The translations under genes were made by a program, and so were the position numbers. From Paracoccaceae bacterium (GTDB lineage: Bacteria; Pseudomonadota; Alphaproteobacteria; Rhodobacterales; Rhodobacteraceae): a stretch of DNA of 13,099 bases. The stretch is from positions 1 through 13,099 of the forward strand of contig DOOI01000125.1 of assembly GCA_003512825.1 (NCBI GenBank), given 5' to 3'. Below the pieces are notes generated by a model that was given only the letters and a program-made list of their open reading frames with translations, was not told where the DNA came from and did no database searches. This document shows positions 6,349 through 13,099 of the stretch, piece by piece (position 1 is the first letter of the stretch; each line of letters starts with the position of its first letter).

Positions 6349-6687
6349 ATGCTGATATACAAAATCTTCCGCGCCGAAGAATGGGCGCAATTGCAAGCCG
6401 AAGGCCAGACGCTGGGCGCGCCCGTCGATCTGGCGGATGGCTATGTGCATTTCTCCACCGCGACCCAAGCCGCCGAAACAGCCGCCAAGCACTTTGCTGG
6501 CGTCGAAGGGCTCGTGCTTTTGGGATGTGAGACCGATAGCATGGCTGCAGATCTGGTCTGGGAGCCGTCGCGGGGGGGCGCACTCTTTCCGCATCTCTAT
6601 CGCGCCTTGCAGATGAAAGACGTGGTCTGGTCGCGTGATCTGCCCTTTGTAGACGGCGCGCATCGCTTCCCCGAGGAAATGGCATGA
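6349..6687 (+). CDS. DUF952 family protein
   Basis: The 112-residue cytoplasmic protein matches the DUF952 pattern: [12 protein letters not shown] at the N-terminus, [19 protein letters not shown] (31-49), [19 protein letters not shown] (69-87) and a final segment ending near [16 protein letters not shown]. The family has no proven function; I recall that its fold is grouped with ADP-ribosyltransferase-like proteins, but activity is unproven. The start is uncertain: ATG 6349 gives the family-like N-terminus, but the nearest GGAGG (6328-6332) is 16 nt away, so GTG 6346 is also possible. The frame stays open far upstream as a chance extension antisense to the 5'-nucleotidase. Its stop overlaps the pyrD start in ATGA (6684-6687), so the two are translationally coupled and first in a three-gene operon. 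Confidence 0.85.
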   Translation: MLIYKIFRAEEWAQLQAEGQTLGAPVDLADGYVHFSTATQAAETAAKHFAGVEGLVLLGCETDSMAADLVWEPSRGGALFPHLYRALQMKDVVWSRDLPFVDGAHRFPEEMA

Positions 6688-7742
6688 ACCTGATCGAATC
6701 TTTGGGCCTCGCTGCGCTGCGCCGCATTGATCCTGAGACCGCCCATGGCCTCGCTCTCACGGCGCTACGGACGGGCCTCGCACCATTGCCGGGCATAATC
6801 ACATCGCCACGCCTGCGAACCACAGTTGCGGGCTTGTCCCTGCCAAATCCAGTGGGCTTGGCAGCAGGTTTTGACAAGAATGCCGTAGCACTCTCGCCCT
6901 TGTCGCGGGCGGGGTTCGGGTTTGTCGAAGTTGGCGCGGCCACGCCTCGCGCACAGGAGGGCAACCCACGCCCCCGGCTATTTCGCCTGACCGAAGACCG
7001 CGCCGCGATCAACCGGTTTGGCTTTAACAATCAAGGTATGGAGGCCATCGCCACCCGCCTCGCAGCGCGTCCGCGCGATATGGTGCTGGGCCTCAACCTA
7101 GGTGCCAATAAAGACAGTACCGATCGCGCCGAGGATTTCGCCCGTGTGTTGGCCCATTGCGGCCGCAACCTAGATTTTGCCACCGTCAACGTGTCGTCAC
7201 CAAACACCGAAAAGCTGCGCGACCTTCAAGGCCCTGCGGCCCTGTCTGGCCTTTTGACAGGCGTGATGGAAGCCCGGCGCTGGCTCGAAAAACCCATCCC
7301 GGTATTTCTCAAAATCGCTCCTGATCTCAGCCCTTCTGAATTGGAGGATCTCGCAGAAGTCGCGCTCTCCTCCGGTGTCGATGGCGTCATTACCACCAAC
7401 ACCACACTTGATCGTAACGATCTGCACAGCCCGCATCGCGACGAAAAGGGCGGTCTTTCTGGCGCCCCGCTTTTTGAAAAATCCACTCGCACCTTGGCGC
7501 AACTGTCGCACCTGACCCAAGGACGTCTGCCGCTGATAGGTGTGGGCGGCATTTCTTCTCCGGAAGAGGCATGGGCCAAGATCCAAGCCGGGGCGTCAGC
7601 CGTGCAGCTCTATACTGCGTTGGTGTATCAGGGGCTTTCACTCGTGCCGCAGCTGTCACGCGGGCTAGAGGCGATTCTTGAACGCGAAGGTTTTGCCAAT
7701 GTGGCGCAAGCCGTCGGCACAGGCCGCGAGGCATGGCTATGA
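6684..7742 (+). CDS. pyrD: Dihydroorotate dehydrogenase (quinone), class 2
   Basis: The 352-residue enzyme oxidises dihydroorotate to orotate, the fourth step of pyrimidine synthesis, passing electrons to quinone at the inner membrane. Class 2 features are all visible: an N-terminal helical extension for membrane/quinone contact (about residues 1-40), [13 protein letters not shown] (55-67), [32 protein letters not shown] (109-118), [11 protein letters not shown] (135-145), VNVSSPNT (168-175) with catalytic base S172, FLKIAPDLS (208-216), ITTNTTL (236-242), GGLSGAPL (256-263) and IGVGGISS (285-292). The length matches the family. The ATG at 6684 has GAGGAA (6673-6678) 5 nt upstream and overlaps the DUF952 stop; its own stop overlaps the start of the ArsC-like gene, again as ATGA. 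No attenuator is visible before the operon. Confidence 0.97.
   Translation: MNLIESLGLAALRRIDPETAHGLALTALRTGLAPLPGIITSPRLRTTVAGLSLPNPVGLAAGFDKNAVALSPLSRAGFGFVEVGAATPRAQEGNPRPRLFRLTEDRAAINRFGFNNQGMEAIATRLAARPRDMVLGLNLGANKDSTDRAEDFARVLAHCGRNLDFATVNVSSPNTEKLRDLQGPAALSGLLTGVMEARRWLEKPIPVFLKIAPDLSPSELEDLAEVALSSGVDGVITTNTTLDRNDLHSPHRDEKGGLSGAPLFEKSTRTLAQLSHLTQGRLPLIGVGGISSPEEAWAKIQAGASAVQLYTALVYQGLSLVPQLSRGLEAILEREGFANVAQAVGTGREAWL
7728..7731 (+). promoter_or_regulatory. Ribosome binding site that chooses the second ATG of the ArsC-like gene
   Basis: GAGG ends 1 nt before the ATG at 7733 but 7 nt before the ATG at 7739. Normal SD spacing and the ATGA overlap with the pyrD stop both favour 7739. Confidence 0.6.
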
Positions 7743-8122
7743 CCGATCGTGTGCGGGCTCCGGTGCGCGGTCACCTCCCCACGGTGACGGTCTGGCATAA
7801 TCCGCGCTGCAGCAAATCGCGCACTGCGGTCGAGTTGCTGCGCGCAAAAGCCAAGGTAGAGATCCGTCGCTACCTTGAGGATGCCCCCACCGCAGATGAG
7901 CTACGCGCGCTCTTGGCCCAGCTAGGACGTCCGGCGATCGATTTGGCGCGCCACAAAGATGCGGCGTTTCATGCAGCAGGCCTCAGCCGCGACAGCGCGC
8001 AAGAGGCACTGATCGCCGCAATGGCAGCCAACCCTGCCCTCATCGAGCGCCCGATTGCCCTATACAATGGCCGCGCCGTGATTGGTCGCCCCCCCGAAGA
8101 CTGCCTGAGCCTCCTGCCTTGA
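7739..8122 (+). CDS. ArsC-family thioredoxin-fold reductase
   Basis: The 127-residue protein is a member of the glutaredoxin-coupled arsenate reductase (ArsC) family, related to Spx and YffB. The active-site cysteine is C24 in [10 protein letters not shown]. Arginines match those that bind arsenate in E. coli ArsC: R71 (LARHK, for R60), R104 (ERP, for R94) and R117 (GRP, for R107). With these present, real arsenate reductase activity is plausible. However, no arsB, arsR or acr3 lies nearby, and the operon is pyrimidine-related, so a housekeeping redox role is an equal possibility. I chose the second ATG for spacing reasons (see 7728-7731); the first, at 7733, adds two residues. It is the last gene of the operon, with only 13 bp to the convergent rhomboid-like gene. 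Confidence 0.88.
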   Translation: MTDRVRAPVRGHLPTVTVWHNPRCSKSRTAVELLRAKAKVEIRRYLEDAPTADELRALLAQLGRPAIDLARHKDAAFHAAGLSRDSAQEALIAAMAANPALIERPIALYNGRAVIGRPPEDCLSLLP

Positions 8123-8135
8123 GGCCCTAGCGATC

Positions 8136-8813
8136 TTAGCGCCCGCGGAGACGCTCCAAAACTCTGCTCCACCCGCCCGGTGCCAGCACAAAAGATAACG
8201 CAAATCCGGCGAAAAACCCGCCCAATTCGGCAAGCCACATGCCGTCGGTGCCAAAAAGCACCCCAAATATCAACTGCAGGGCCATCAACATTCCGATGAG
8301 TGAGAACGCGCGCGCCTGCGACGCTCCAGTGCCCGCCAACCGCACCCACAGCAGAAAAGTGAATGCACCGATCAAGCCATAGACCCCAGGGAACGCCCCG
8401 ATGAGCCAAGGTTGCGCCACCATGAAGATACCGTGCAGCACGGCCCCGACGATGGATGCACCTAGGAAAATTGTCAGCACCGCAATCGGACGAAACACTT
8501 CGGCCACAAATTTTCCCATCGCCAGCAGCATCACCCCGGCAAAAAGCGCCGATGTAAACGAGCCCTGCACAAAGGGGTAGGACACAAAGCGGATCATATG
8601 CTCCGTCGGAAAACGACCCGTCTCCAACATCCATCGAAAGACATCAGTCGAAAAGCCATAGTCCTGAATGGCCCCAAGCCGCCAACCCACGGCCTCCGGC
8701 CCGCCCAGAAGGCCGCGCGCGCCAAAGGTGAAAACCAAGTCCAACCCGATGATCACCAAGAACAACGCCACCACTAAGGGGGGCAACGGGTTAAGCGGGC
8801 TTTCTTCGGTCAT
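8136..8813 (-). CDS. Rhomboid-like membrane protein without catalytic residues
   Basis: The 225-residue protein has about six hydrophobic helices (near residues 12-31, 85-100, 108-130, 137-158, 169-187, 193-211) and the general plan of the bacterial rhomboid core. The proteolytic residues are missing. The GxSG serine motif reads GVYG (143-146), with Y145 for serine. The histidine normally at the start of the last core helix (HLGGF-like) is E196 in ELGGFFAGF. The HG..H..N stretch after the first helix reads VQGSFTSALFAG. It is best called a pseudo-rhomboid that might bind or route membrane proteins rather than cut them; this is inference. The ATG at 8813 has AAGGAG (8821-8826) 7 nt upstream. 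It converges on the ArsC-like gene and diverges from trpS. Confidence 0.82.
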   Translation of the reverse strand: MTEESPLNPLPPLVVALFLVIIGLDLVFTFGARGLLGGPEAVGWRLGAIQDYGFSTDVFRWMLETGRFPTEHMIRFVSYPFVQGSFTSALFAGVMLLAMGKFVAEVFRPIAVLTIFLGASIVGAVLHGIFMVAQPWLIGAFPGVYGLIGAFTFLLWVRLAGTGASQARAFSLIGMLMALQLIFGVLFGTDGMWLAELGGFFAGFALSFVLAPGGWSRVLERLRGR

Positions 8814-8824
8814 TGGCTGTCTCC

Positions 8825-8853
8825 TTGACGGGTCCGGGGACCACGGTTAATCC
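8825..8853 (+). promoter_or_regulatory. Possible promoter of trpS
   Basis: TTGACG (8825-8830) is followed after 17 bp by TAATCC (8848-8853), which would start transcription near 8860, about 29 nt before the trpS ATG. The -35 is good and the -10 is weak. It overlaps the ribosome site of the divergent rhomboid-like gene, so the two transcripts would interfere. Confidence 0.4.
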
Positions 8854-8888
8854 CTCGCGAAGCGGTTTTCCAGATGGAGTTCACGATC

Positions 8889-9935
8889 ATGGCGGATGCG
8901 GTCCAAACGCAGCCCAATCCGAATGCGGCTTTCACCCCTCGGGTTTTCTCGGGCATTCAGCCGTCGGGCGGCCTGACGCTCGGCAATTATCTTGGTGCGA
9001 TCCGCCGGTTCGTCGAAAAGCAAGAGCAAGGCATCGAGACGCTCTATTGCATGGTCGATCTTCACGCGATCACTGTCTGGCAAGACCCGCAGGCCCTGCG
9101 CCACAATACCCGCGAAGTGGCGGCAGGCTTTATGGCAGCCGGGCTTGATCCCCAAAAATCAATCCTCTTCAATCAAAGCCAAGTGCCGGAGCACGCGCAA
9201 TTGGGATGGGTTTTCAACTGTGTCGCGCGCATGGGCTGGATGAGCCGGATGACGCAGTGGAAAGACAAAGCCGGGAAAAACGCAGAAAACGCCAGCTTGG
9301 GCCTTTTTGCTTATCCTTCCCTGATGGCGGCGGACATCTTGATCTATCACGCCACGCAAGTGCCTGTGGGAGAAGATCAAAAGCAACACCTCGAACTGAC
9401 GCGCGACATCGCGGCCAAGTTCAACCATGACTATGGGGTTGATTTCTTTCCCATCACGGAGCCGGTGATTGAAGGTGCCGCGACGCGCGTCATGTCGCTG
9501 CGCGATGGATCGAAGAAAATGTCGAAATCGGACCCGTCTGATCTGAGCCGGATCAACATGACAGATAGCGCCGACGACATTGCCAAGAAAATCCGCAAAG
9601 CCAAGACGGACCCGGAAGCTCTGCCGTCTGAACTCAAGGGCCTCGATGGGCGCCCCGAGGCACGCAACTTGGTCAATATTTATGCGGCCTTGGCCAACAC
9701 CACGGCAGAGGCCGTCCTGCGCGAAACTGGCGGCAAACAATTTTCGGAATTCAAACCGATGTTGATTGATCTGGCCGTGGCCGAGCTCGGCCCCATTTCC
9801 AACGAAATGTCGCGCTTGATGAACGACCCCGCCGAGATCGACCGCCTCTTGGGAGCAGGCGCGCGCACCGCACGCGACATCGCTGCGCCGATCTTGGATA
9901 GAACCTACGAAATTGTCGGGATGATCCGCAGCTAA
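8889..9935 (+). CDS. trpS: Tryptophan--tRNA ligase
   Basis: The protein (348 residues from this start) charges tRNA-Trp with tryptophan using ATP, in the cytoplasm. Class I synthetase signatures are present: [15 protein letters not shown] (22-36), the HIGH-equivalent TLGN region, and KKMSKSD (209-215), the KMSKS loop. Other family landmarks are [31 protein letters not shown] (tryptophan and ATP pocket) and the C-terminal helical anticodon region. The length fits the bacterial enzyme (about 330-350). I chose ATG 8889 because GGAG (8876-8879) lies 9 nt upstream; ATG 8874 would add MEFTI and has no clear ribosome site. It is monocistronic and ends 30 bp before the convergent yidD. No Trp-codon leader or T-box is seen. 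Confidence 0.97.
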   Translation: MADAVQTQPNPNAAFTPRVFSGIQPSGGLTLGNYLGAIRRFVEKQEQGIETLYCMVDLHAITVWQDPQALRHNTREVAAGFMAAGLDPQKSILFNQSQVPEHAQLGWVFNCVARMGWMSRMTQWKDKAGKNAENASLGLFAYPSLMAADILIYHATQVPVGEDQKQHLELTRDIAAKFNHDYGVDFFPITEPVIEGAATRVMSLRDGSKKMSKSDPSDLSRINMTDSADDIAKKIRKAKTDPEALPSELKGLDGRPEARNLVNIYAALANTTAEAVLRETGGKQFSEFKPMLIDLAVAELGPISNEMSRLMNDPAEIDRLLGAGARTARDIAAPILDRTYEIVGMIRS

Positions 9936-9965
9936 AGCGGCACGCGACTGGCCTGACTGCGCGGC

Positions 9966-10238
9966 TTACGCCTTGTCTTTATGCGAGGCCGCGCATGCGG
10001 CATCATGCTCCGGGTCTGCACCCGGAACAGGATCATAACCCATGCTGCCCATTGGGTGGCATCGCAGAATGCGCTTGGTGGCATAGTAGGTGCCTTTGAT
10101 CCCGCCATGCCGCCCCAGCGCCTCCAGAGCATATGCCGAGCAGGTGGGCTGAAACCGACAATTAAACCCGACCCATGGGCTGAAAATAAGCCGATAAGCC
10201 CGCAAAGGCAGCGCGACAAGATGGGCTAAAGGGCTCAT
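9966..10238 (-). CDS. yidD: Membrane protein insertion efficiency factor YidD
   Basis: The 90-residue protein matches YidD, a small protein that lies along the inner membrane and helps YidC and Sec insert membrane proteins. Family features are an amphipathic N-terminus (MSPLAHLVALPLRAYRLIFSP), the core NCRFQPTCSAYALEAL (26-41) with C27 and C33, and HGGIKG followed by ATKRILRCHP with C60 and GYDPVP. Its start overlaps the rnpA stop as ATGA (10235-10238), so translation is coupled. In many bacteria yidC follows this gene; here the next gene is the convergent trpS, so yidC must lie elsewhere. The C-terminal tail (about residues 73-90) is polar and variable. Confidence 0.95.
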   Translation of the reverse strand: MSPLAHLVALPLRAYRLIFSPWVGFNCRFQPTCSAYALEALGRHGGIKGTYYATKRILRCHPMGSMGYDPVPGADPEHDAACAASHKDKA

Positions 10239-10651
10239 GTTTTTTGACCGTGAATGCGCGCCAAAGCCGTCGACAGATCGTCTTTCAGCGCGTCAAACGG
10301 GCGCTCTGCGGTGACGCCGGGGCGGCCGACCAGAACATAGTCCCATCCATCATGGCCCATGGCGGGCAAAATTGCCCGCGCTGCTTCACGCAGGCGGCGT
10401 TTTGCACTGTTGCGCGCAACGGAATTGCCGACCTTTTTGGAGCAGGTATACCCCACCCGAATGCCTGTGCTCACCTCGCCCTCGCCACGCGCGCGAGCCT
10501 GCACCAACATTGATGGAGCGGTCTGGCGTTTCGCAGCGGCTGCCTTGAGAAACTCAGGCCGCTTTGCAATGACCGTCAGACGAACGAAAACCGCCGGGAG
10601 CCCTGCTCCCTCTCCGCGTTTTGCGGGTGAGGGGGCCTCCGGCGGCATCAT
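10235..10651 (-). CDS. rnpA: Ribonuclease P protein component
   Basis: The 138-residue protein (from ATG 10651) is the small basic subunit of RNase P, which with the RNA subunit trims the 5' leader of tRNA precursors. The conserved RNR-type block GYTCSKKVGNSVARNSAKRRL (67-87) and the preceding LTVIAKRPEFLKAA are clear. The first 20 or so residues (MMPPEAPSPAKRGEGAGLPA) do not look like RnpA and match a palindromic repeat lying in the DNA (10606-10635). The start is ambiguous: GTG 10684 would overlap rpmH by 10 bp; ATG 10651 has GGGGA (10659-10663) 7 nt upstream; ATG 10648 is also possible. It is the middle gene of rpmH-rnpA-yidD and is overlapped by yidD. Confidence 0.93.
   Translation of the reverse strand: MMPPEAPSPAKRGEGAGLPAVFVRLTVIAKRPEFLKAAAAKRQTAPSMLVQARARGEGEVSTGIRVGYTCSKKVGNSVARNSAKRRLREAARAILPAMGHDGWDYVLVGRPGVTAERPFDALKDDLSTALARIHGQKT
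10606..10635. repeat. Palindromic repeat unit within the start of rnpA
   Basis: CTCCCTCTCCGC (10606-10617) pairs with GCGGGTGAGGGGG (10623-10635) through a 5-nt loop, with one bulged T and two G-T wobbles. Read in the rnpA frame it encodes SPAKRGEGAG. The CTCCCTCTCCGC...GCGG...GAGGG pattern resembles dispersed palindromes common in alphaproteobacterial intergenic DNA; copy number cannot be judged here. Confidence 0.6.
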
Positions 10652-10674
10652 ATCCAAATCCCCAGTGGGATGGC

Positions 10675-10809
10675 TCAGGCGCACAGCACCTTACGGCCAC
10701 GAGCGCGGCGTGCGTTCAATACCTTACGGCCGCCTTTGGTTGCCATACGGGCGCGGAAGCCATGGCGCTTTTTGCGAACGAGGTTCGAGGGTTGATAGGT
10801 GCGCTTCAT
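10675..10809 (-). CDS. rpmH: 50S ribosomal protein bL34
   Basis: The 44-residue protein is a textbook L34: [22 protein letters not shown] followed by [20 protein letters not shown]. It sits in the large ribosomal subunit and is strongly basic. The start at 10809 is set by family length; GGAG (10818-10821) lies 8 nt upstream. An extended frame up to 10893 runs through the leader and is not real protein. It is the first gene of the rpmH-rnpA-yidD unit, driven by the promoter at 10911-10939 with a leader of roughly 95 nt. Confidence 0.98.
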   Translation of the reverse strand: MKRTYQPSNLVRKKRHGFRARMATKGGRKVLNARRARGRKVLCA

Positions 10810-10910
10810 CGCTCCGTCTCCATTTAGTTGCCGACCTTGGCGGGCCTTGGCGGAATATCTTGTCAAAGGGCCACTACGGAATCGCAGAGCCACCCTGTCG
10901 TTGAGCCCGG

Positions 10911-10939
10911 TCTATAGGCAGAGGTCCGGAAAGTGTCAA
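10911..10939 (-). promoter_or_regulatory. Sigma70-type promoter of rpmH-rnpA-yidD
   Basis: On the minus strand a perfect TTGACA (10934-10939) is followed after exactly 17 bp by TATAGA (10911-10916, 5 of 6). This is the best promoter in the window and faces rpmH, with a predicted start near 10904. A second TTGACA at 10861-10866 has no -10 partner. Confidence 0.8.
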
Positions 10940-11150
10940 ACCCCGGCAACCGGATTTCGCACTTTTTTCCGTCTGAGTGTTTCGGGATGTTTCACTTCGA
11001 CGTTCCAGCCGAGGTTTTTTAGCGTAAAGCGCGCAGGATGATCAACCACGCGTGAACAGCGCCGCTCTTTCATGGTCAAAACGTGCCGCGACAGGCATGT
11101 AGAGTGTCAATCCATGGGCGCCAAGCCCGCAAGACCCAAAGTGAGTGCCT
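10940..11150. other. Intergenic region between rpmH promoter and TVP38 gene
   Basis: This is the upstream part of the 341-bp divergent gap from 10810 to 11150. Frames here are short and without ribosome sites. I see no convincing promoter for the plus-strand TVP38 gene, no DnaA-box cluster and no strong hairpin; T-runs at 10963-10968 and 11013-11018 lack a preceding stem. A minor GGGC-GCCAA-GCCC repeat lies near 11116. Confidence 0.6.
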
Positions 11151-11885
11151 ATGCCTGATCACCTCCAAGCGCCGAAGCCTTCCCCTTTGCGGGGGCGCGC
11201 GCTCATCGTGACACTTTTTGCCGGAGCTGCCCTTGGGGCATTCTTTCTGCGCGATTTCCTGGACTTTGAGACATTGGCCCGCCACCGCTCCACACTTATC
11301 GACTTTCGCGACTCCCATTACACTCTAAGCGCACTGCTCTTCCTCTGCGCTTATGTGGCCATTGTTGCATTCTCATTGCCGGGGGGCACCTTGGCTACGC
11401 TTACAGGCGGGTTCCTCTTTGGCCTCTTTCCCGGCGCAGTGTTCAACATCGTGGCGGCCACGATCGGAGCCGCGATAATTTTCAGTGCGGTGCGCGCAGG
11501 ATTTGGCGAAAAACTGGCGGCCCGTCTCTCGGCGTCTGAAGGCGCTGTAGGGCGGCTCAAACAGGGTATCGACGCCAATCAGTGGGAAATGCTGCTCTTG
11601 ATGCGCCTTGTCCCCGTGGTGCCGTTTTTCATGGCCAATATCGTGCCCGCGCTGGTTGGCGTCACTCTGGGCCCCTTCGTCATCACCACATTTCTCGGCA
11701 TCATCCCGGCCGGGCTTGTCTTCACCTCCATCGGTTCCGGGCTGGGCGAGGTTTTTGCCCGTGGAGACAGCCCTGATTTGAGCCTATTCTTTAGCCCCAA
11801 GATCATGGGGCCAATCCTTGGCATTGCGGCCCTTGCCGCGCTGCCCATGGTTCTGAGAGCCTATAAAGCGCGCAAAGGCATCTGA
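11151..11885 (+). CDS. TVP38/TMEM64 family membrane protein (DedA-like, VTT domain)
   Basis: The 244-residue inner-membrane protein carries the VTT/DedA-type core: SLPGGTLATLTGGFLFGLFP (75-94), a second glycine-rich helix with GAAIIFSAVR, the re-entrant-like stretch RLVPVVPFFMANIVPALVGV (142-161), and GIIPAGLVFTSIGSGLGEV (173-191). Hydrophobic helices lie near residues 16-34, 58-74, 82-112, 142-161, 165-187 and 214-232. Proteins of this superfamily are linked to lipid scrambling or transport and envelope homeostasis, but this branch lacks a defined substrate. ATG 11151 is preferred; GTG 11145 in the same frame would add two residues, and neither has a strong ribosome site. The flavin oxidoreductase begins 3 bp after its stop, indicating an operon. 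Confidence 0.88.
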   Translation: MPDHLQAPKPSPLRGRALIVTLFAGAALGAFFLRDFLDFETLARHRSTLIDFRDSHYTLSALLFLCAYVAIVAFSLPGGTLATLTGGFLFGLFPGAVFNIVAATIGAAIIFSAVRAGFGEKLAARLSASEGAVGRLKQGIDANQWEMLLLMRLVPVVPFFMANIVPALVGVTLGPFVITTFLGIIPAGLVFTSIGSGLGEVFARGDSPDLSLFFSPKIMGPILGIAALAALPMVLRAYKARKGI

Positions 11886-11888
11886 CAG

Positions 11889-13099
11889 ATGGAAAAGATC
11901 ACGACCGACCTTCTGGTTATTGGCGCAGGCTCTGGCGGGCTCTCCGTTGCGGCGGGGGCCGTCCAAATGGGCGCACGCGTCGTGCTGCTGGAAGGTCACG
12001 AAATGGGCGGCGATTGCCTGAACTATGGCTGCGTGCCGTCAAAGGCGCTGCTGGCTGCAGGACATGCAGCGCATGCTGTCACCCAAGGGGCCAGCATGGG
12101 TATCACGGCGCCCGCTCCCAAGATCGACTATGCCGCAGCCAAGGCCCATGTCGCACGCACGATTGCCCATATCGCCCCCGTCGACAGCCAAGAACGCTTC
12201 GAAGGCTTGGGCGTCCGCGTCATCCGTGACTTTGGTCAATTCACAGGGCCACGCACGGTGGTCGCGGGCGCTCATGAAATCACCGCCCGCCGGATCGTGA
12301 TTGCCACAGGCTCGGCCCCGGTTGTGCCCCCTATCCCCGGACTGGCCGATGTTCCCTATCTGACCAACGAAACCCTTTTTGCCCTCCAAGACACGCCCAC
12401 GCATCTTTTGATCATCGGGGCGGGCCCCATTGGCCTAGAGATGGCTCAGGCTCATGTGCGGTTGGGCTGCAAGGTAACGGTCGTCGAGGGTGCACGCGCA
12501 TTGGGACGCGAAGACCCGGACGCCGCAGCACTCGTGCTCAGCCGCTTGCGCGCCGAAGGCGTAGAGATCGTCGAAGACTGCCTCATCAGCCAAGTCTCCC
12601 AAGCATCAGAGACCGGCGCGATCACGCTCACCGCCAAAGATGGCCGCCAGTTCACCGGCTCGCAGCTTTTGGTCGCAGTCGGACGCACACCCAATACCAG
12701 CCGTTTAAACTTGGAAGCAGCGGGCATCGCGCATAGCCGGACCGGTATCACTGTCGACAACCGCCTTCGCACAACCAACCGCCGGGTTTATGCCATTGGC
12801 GATGTCGCTGGCGGGCTGCAATTTACCCATGTGGCGGGCTATCACGCCGGGCTGATCATTCGCGAAGCGCTCTTTGGCCTCCCCGCCAAAGTCCGCACCG
12901 ACCATATCCCCCGCGCCACATACACCGCCCCAGAACTGGCGCAAATCGGCCTGACCGAAGCCGAAGCTCGCCGCCAGTATGGCACAGCGCTCGAGGTGGC
13001 TCGTGTGGATCTCGCTCATAATGACCGCGCCATCGCAACAGCGCAGGCCGAAGGCTTTCTTAAACTGATGATCCTCAAGGGGCGCCCCATCGGCGTGAC
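11889..13099 (+). CDS. FAD-dependent pyridine nucleotide-disulfide oxidoreductase (3' partial)
   Basis: An uninterrupted frame from ATG 11889 gives 403 residues and runs off the right edge. It is a class I flavin disulfide reductase of the dihydrolipoamide dehydrogenase/mercuric reductase type. The FAD motif GAGSGG (12-17) is followed by the redox-active disulfide GGDCLNYGCVPSK (40-52; C43 and C48), ATGS (139-142), a second dinucleotide fold GAGPIGLE (177-184) ending in E200, and YAIGDVAGG (301-309). An acid at the end of that second beta strand usually means NADH rather than NADPH. There is no N-terminal metal-binding domain as in MerA. The C-terminal interface with the catalytic histidine lies outside the window, so its substrate and activity cannot be settled. 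AAGG (11875-11878) lies 10 nt before the ATG, and it is 3 bp from the TVP38 gene. Confidence 0.93.
   Translation, partial: MEKITTDLLVIGAGSGGLSVAAGAVQMGARVVLLEGHEMGGDCLNYGCVPSKALLAAGHAAHAVTQGASMGITAPAPKIDYAAAKAHVARTIAHIAPVDSQERFEGLGVRVIRDFGQFTGPRTVVAGAHEITARRIVIATGSAPVVPPIPGLADVPYLTNETLFALQDTPTHLLIIGAGPIGLEMAQAHVRLGCKVTVVEGARALGREDPDAAALVLSRLRAEGVEIVEDCLISQVSQASETGAITLTAKDGRQFTGSQLLVAVGRTPNTSRLNLEAAGIAHSRTGITVDNRLRTTNRRVYAIGDVAGGLQFTHVAGYHAGLIIREALFGLPAKVRTDHIPRATYTAPELAQIGLTEAEARRQYGTALEVARVDLAHNDRAIATAQAEGFLKLMILKGRPIGV

Noticed and set aside
9959..9994. GCGCGGC/GCCGCGC inverted repeat at the trpS-yidD junction as a terminator
   Set aside because: It has a 22-bp loop, no U-tract, and lies mostly in yidD coding sequence; likely chance in GC-rich DNA.
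10838..10866. Second TTGACA before rpmH as a promoter
   Set aside because: No acceptable -10 element lies 16-18 bp downstream, while 10911-10939 has both elements.
10810..10893. Extension of rpmH to 72 residues
   Set aside because: L34 is about 44 residues and starts MKRTYQPS; the extension covers the mRNA leader.
1..13099. Mobile elements, CRISPR, prophage or origin of replication
   Set aside because: No transposase or integrase frames, repeat-spacer arrays, terminal repeats or DnaA-box clusters were seen.

Overview
The window reads as an ordinary stretch of chromosome from an alphaproteobacterium, most probably of the Rhodobacterales (Roseobacter group). The evidence is moderately GC-rich coding sequence, the rpmH-rnpA-yidD cluster, a quinone-type pyrD, and several small proteins whose style I associate with that order: a winged-helix regulator, a ligand-poor cupredoxin and a rhomboid-like protein without catalytic residues. 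I see no transposase, phage gene, CRISPR array or attachment site, and no clear sign of recent gene transfer.

Layout. Positions 2-460 (+) hold the end of a MarR-like regulator. It converges on a BON-LysM protein (532-957, -) preceded by an ABC exporter half-transporter (1038-2837, -). Next on the minus strand come a 43-residue one-pass membrane protein (2947-3078) and tRNA-Gly(UCC) (3249-3322). A secreted cupredoxin-fold protein (3473-3814, +) converges on an SRAP/YedK-type DNA-protein crosslink protein (3836-4507, -), which lies downstream of a periplasmic 5'-nucleotidase (4609-6195, -). A tightly coupled plus-strand operon follows: DUF952, pyrD and an ArsC-family reductase (6349-8122). It converges on a rhomboid-like protein (8136-8813, -), which is divergent from trpS (8889-9935, +). 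The minus-strand unit rpmH-rnpA-yidD (10809 down to 9966) has a clear sigma70-type promoter at 10911-10939. The right edge carries a TVP38/TMEM64 membrane protein (11151-11885, +) and, 3 bp later, a flavin disulfide oxidoreductase (11889 to the window edge, partial).

How the genes work together. rpmH, rnpA and yidD link ribosome assembly, tRNA 5' processing and membrane insertion. pyrD makes orotate for pyrimidine synthesis and is joined to its neighbours by ATGA stop-start overlaps. The 5'-nucleotidase would salvage nucleotides in the periplasm. The TVP38 protein and the oxidoreductase form a pair that is fused into one protein in some other bacteria and has no settled physiological role.

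I found no obvious new multi-gene system. The points most worth following are the TVP38-oxidoreductase pair, the rhomboid-like protein with no catalytic residues, the cupredoxin-fold protein lacking its copper ligands, two promoters with palindromes placed in or across their elements, and a palindromic repeat that appears to have entered the start of rnpA.
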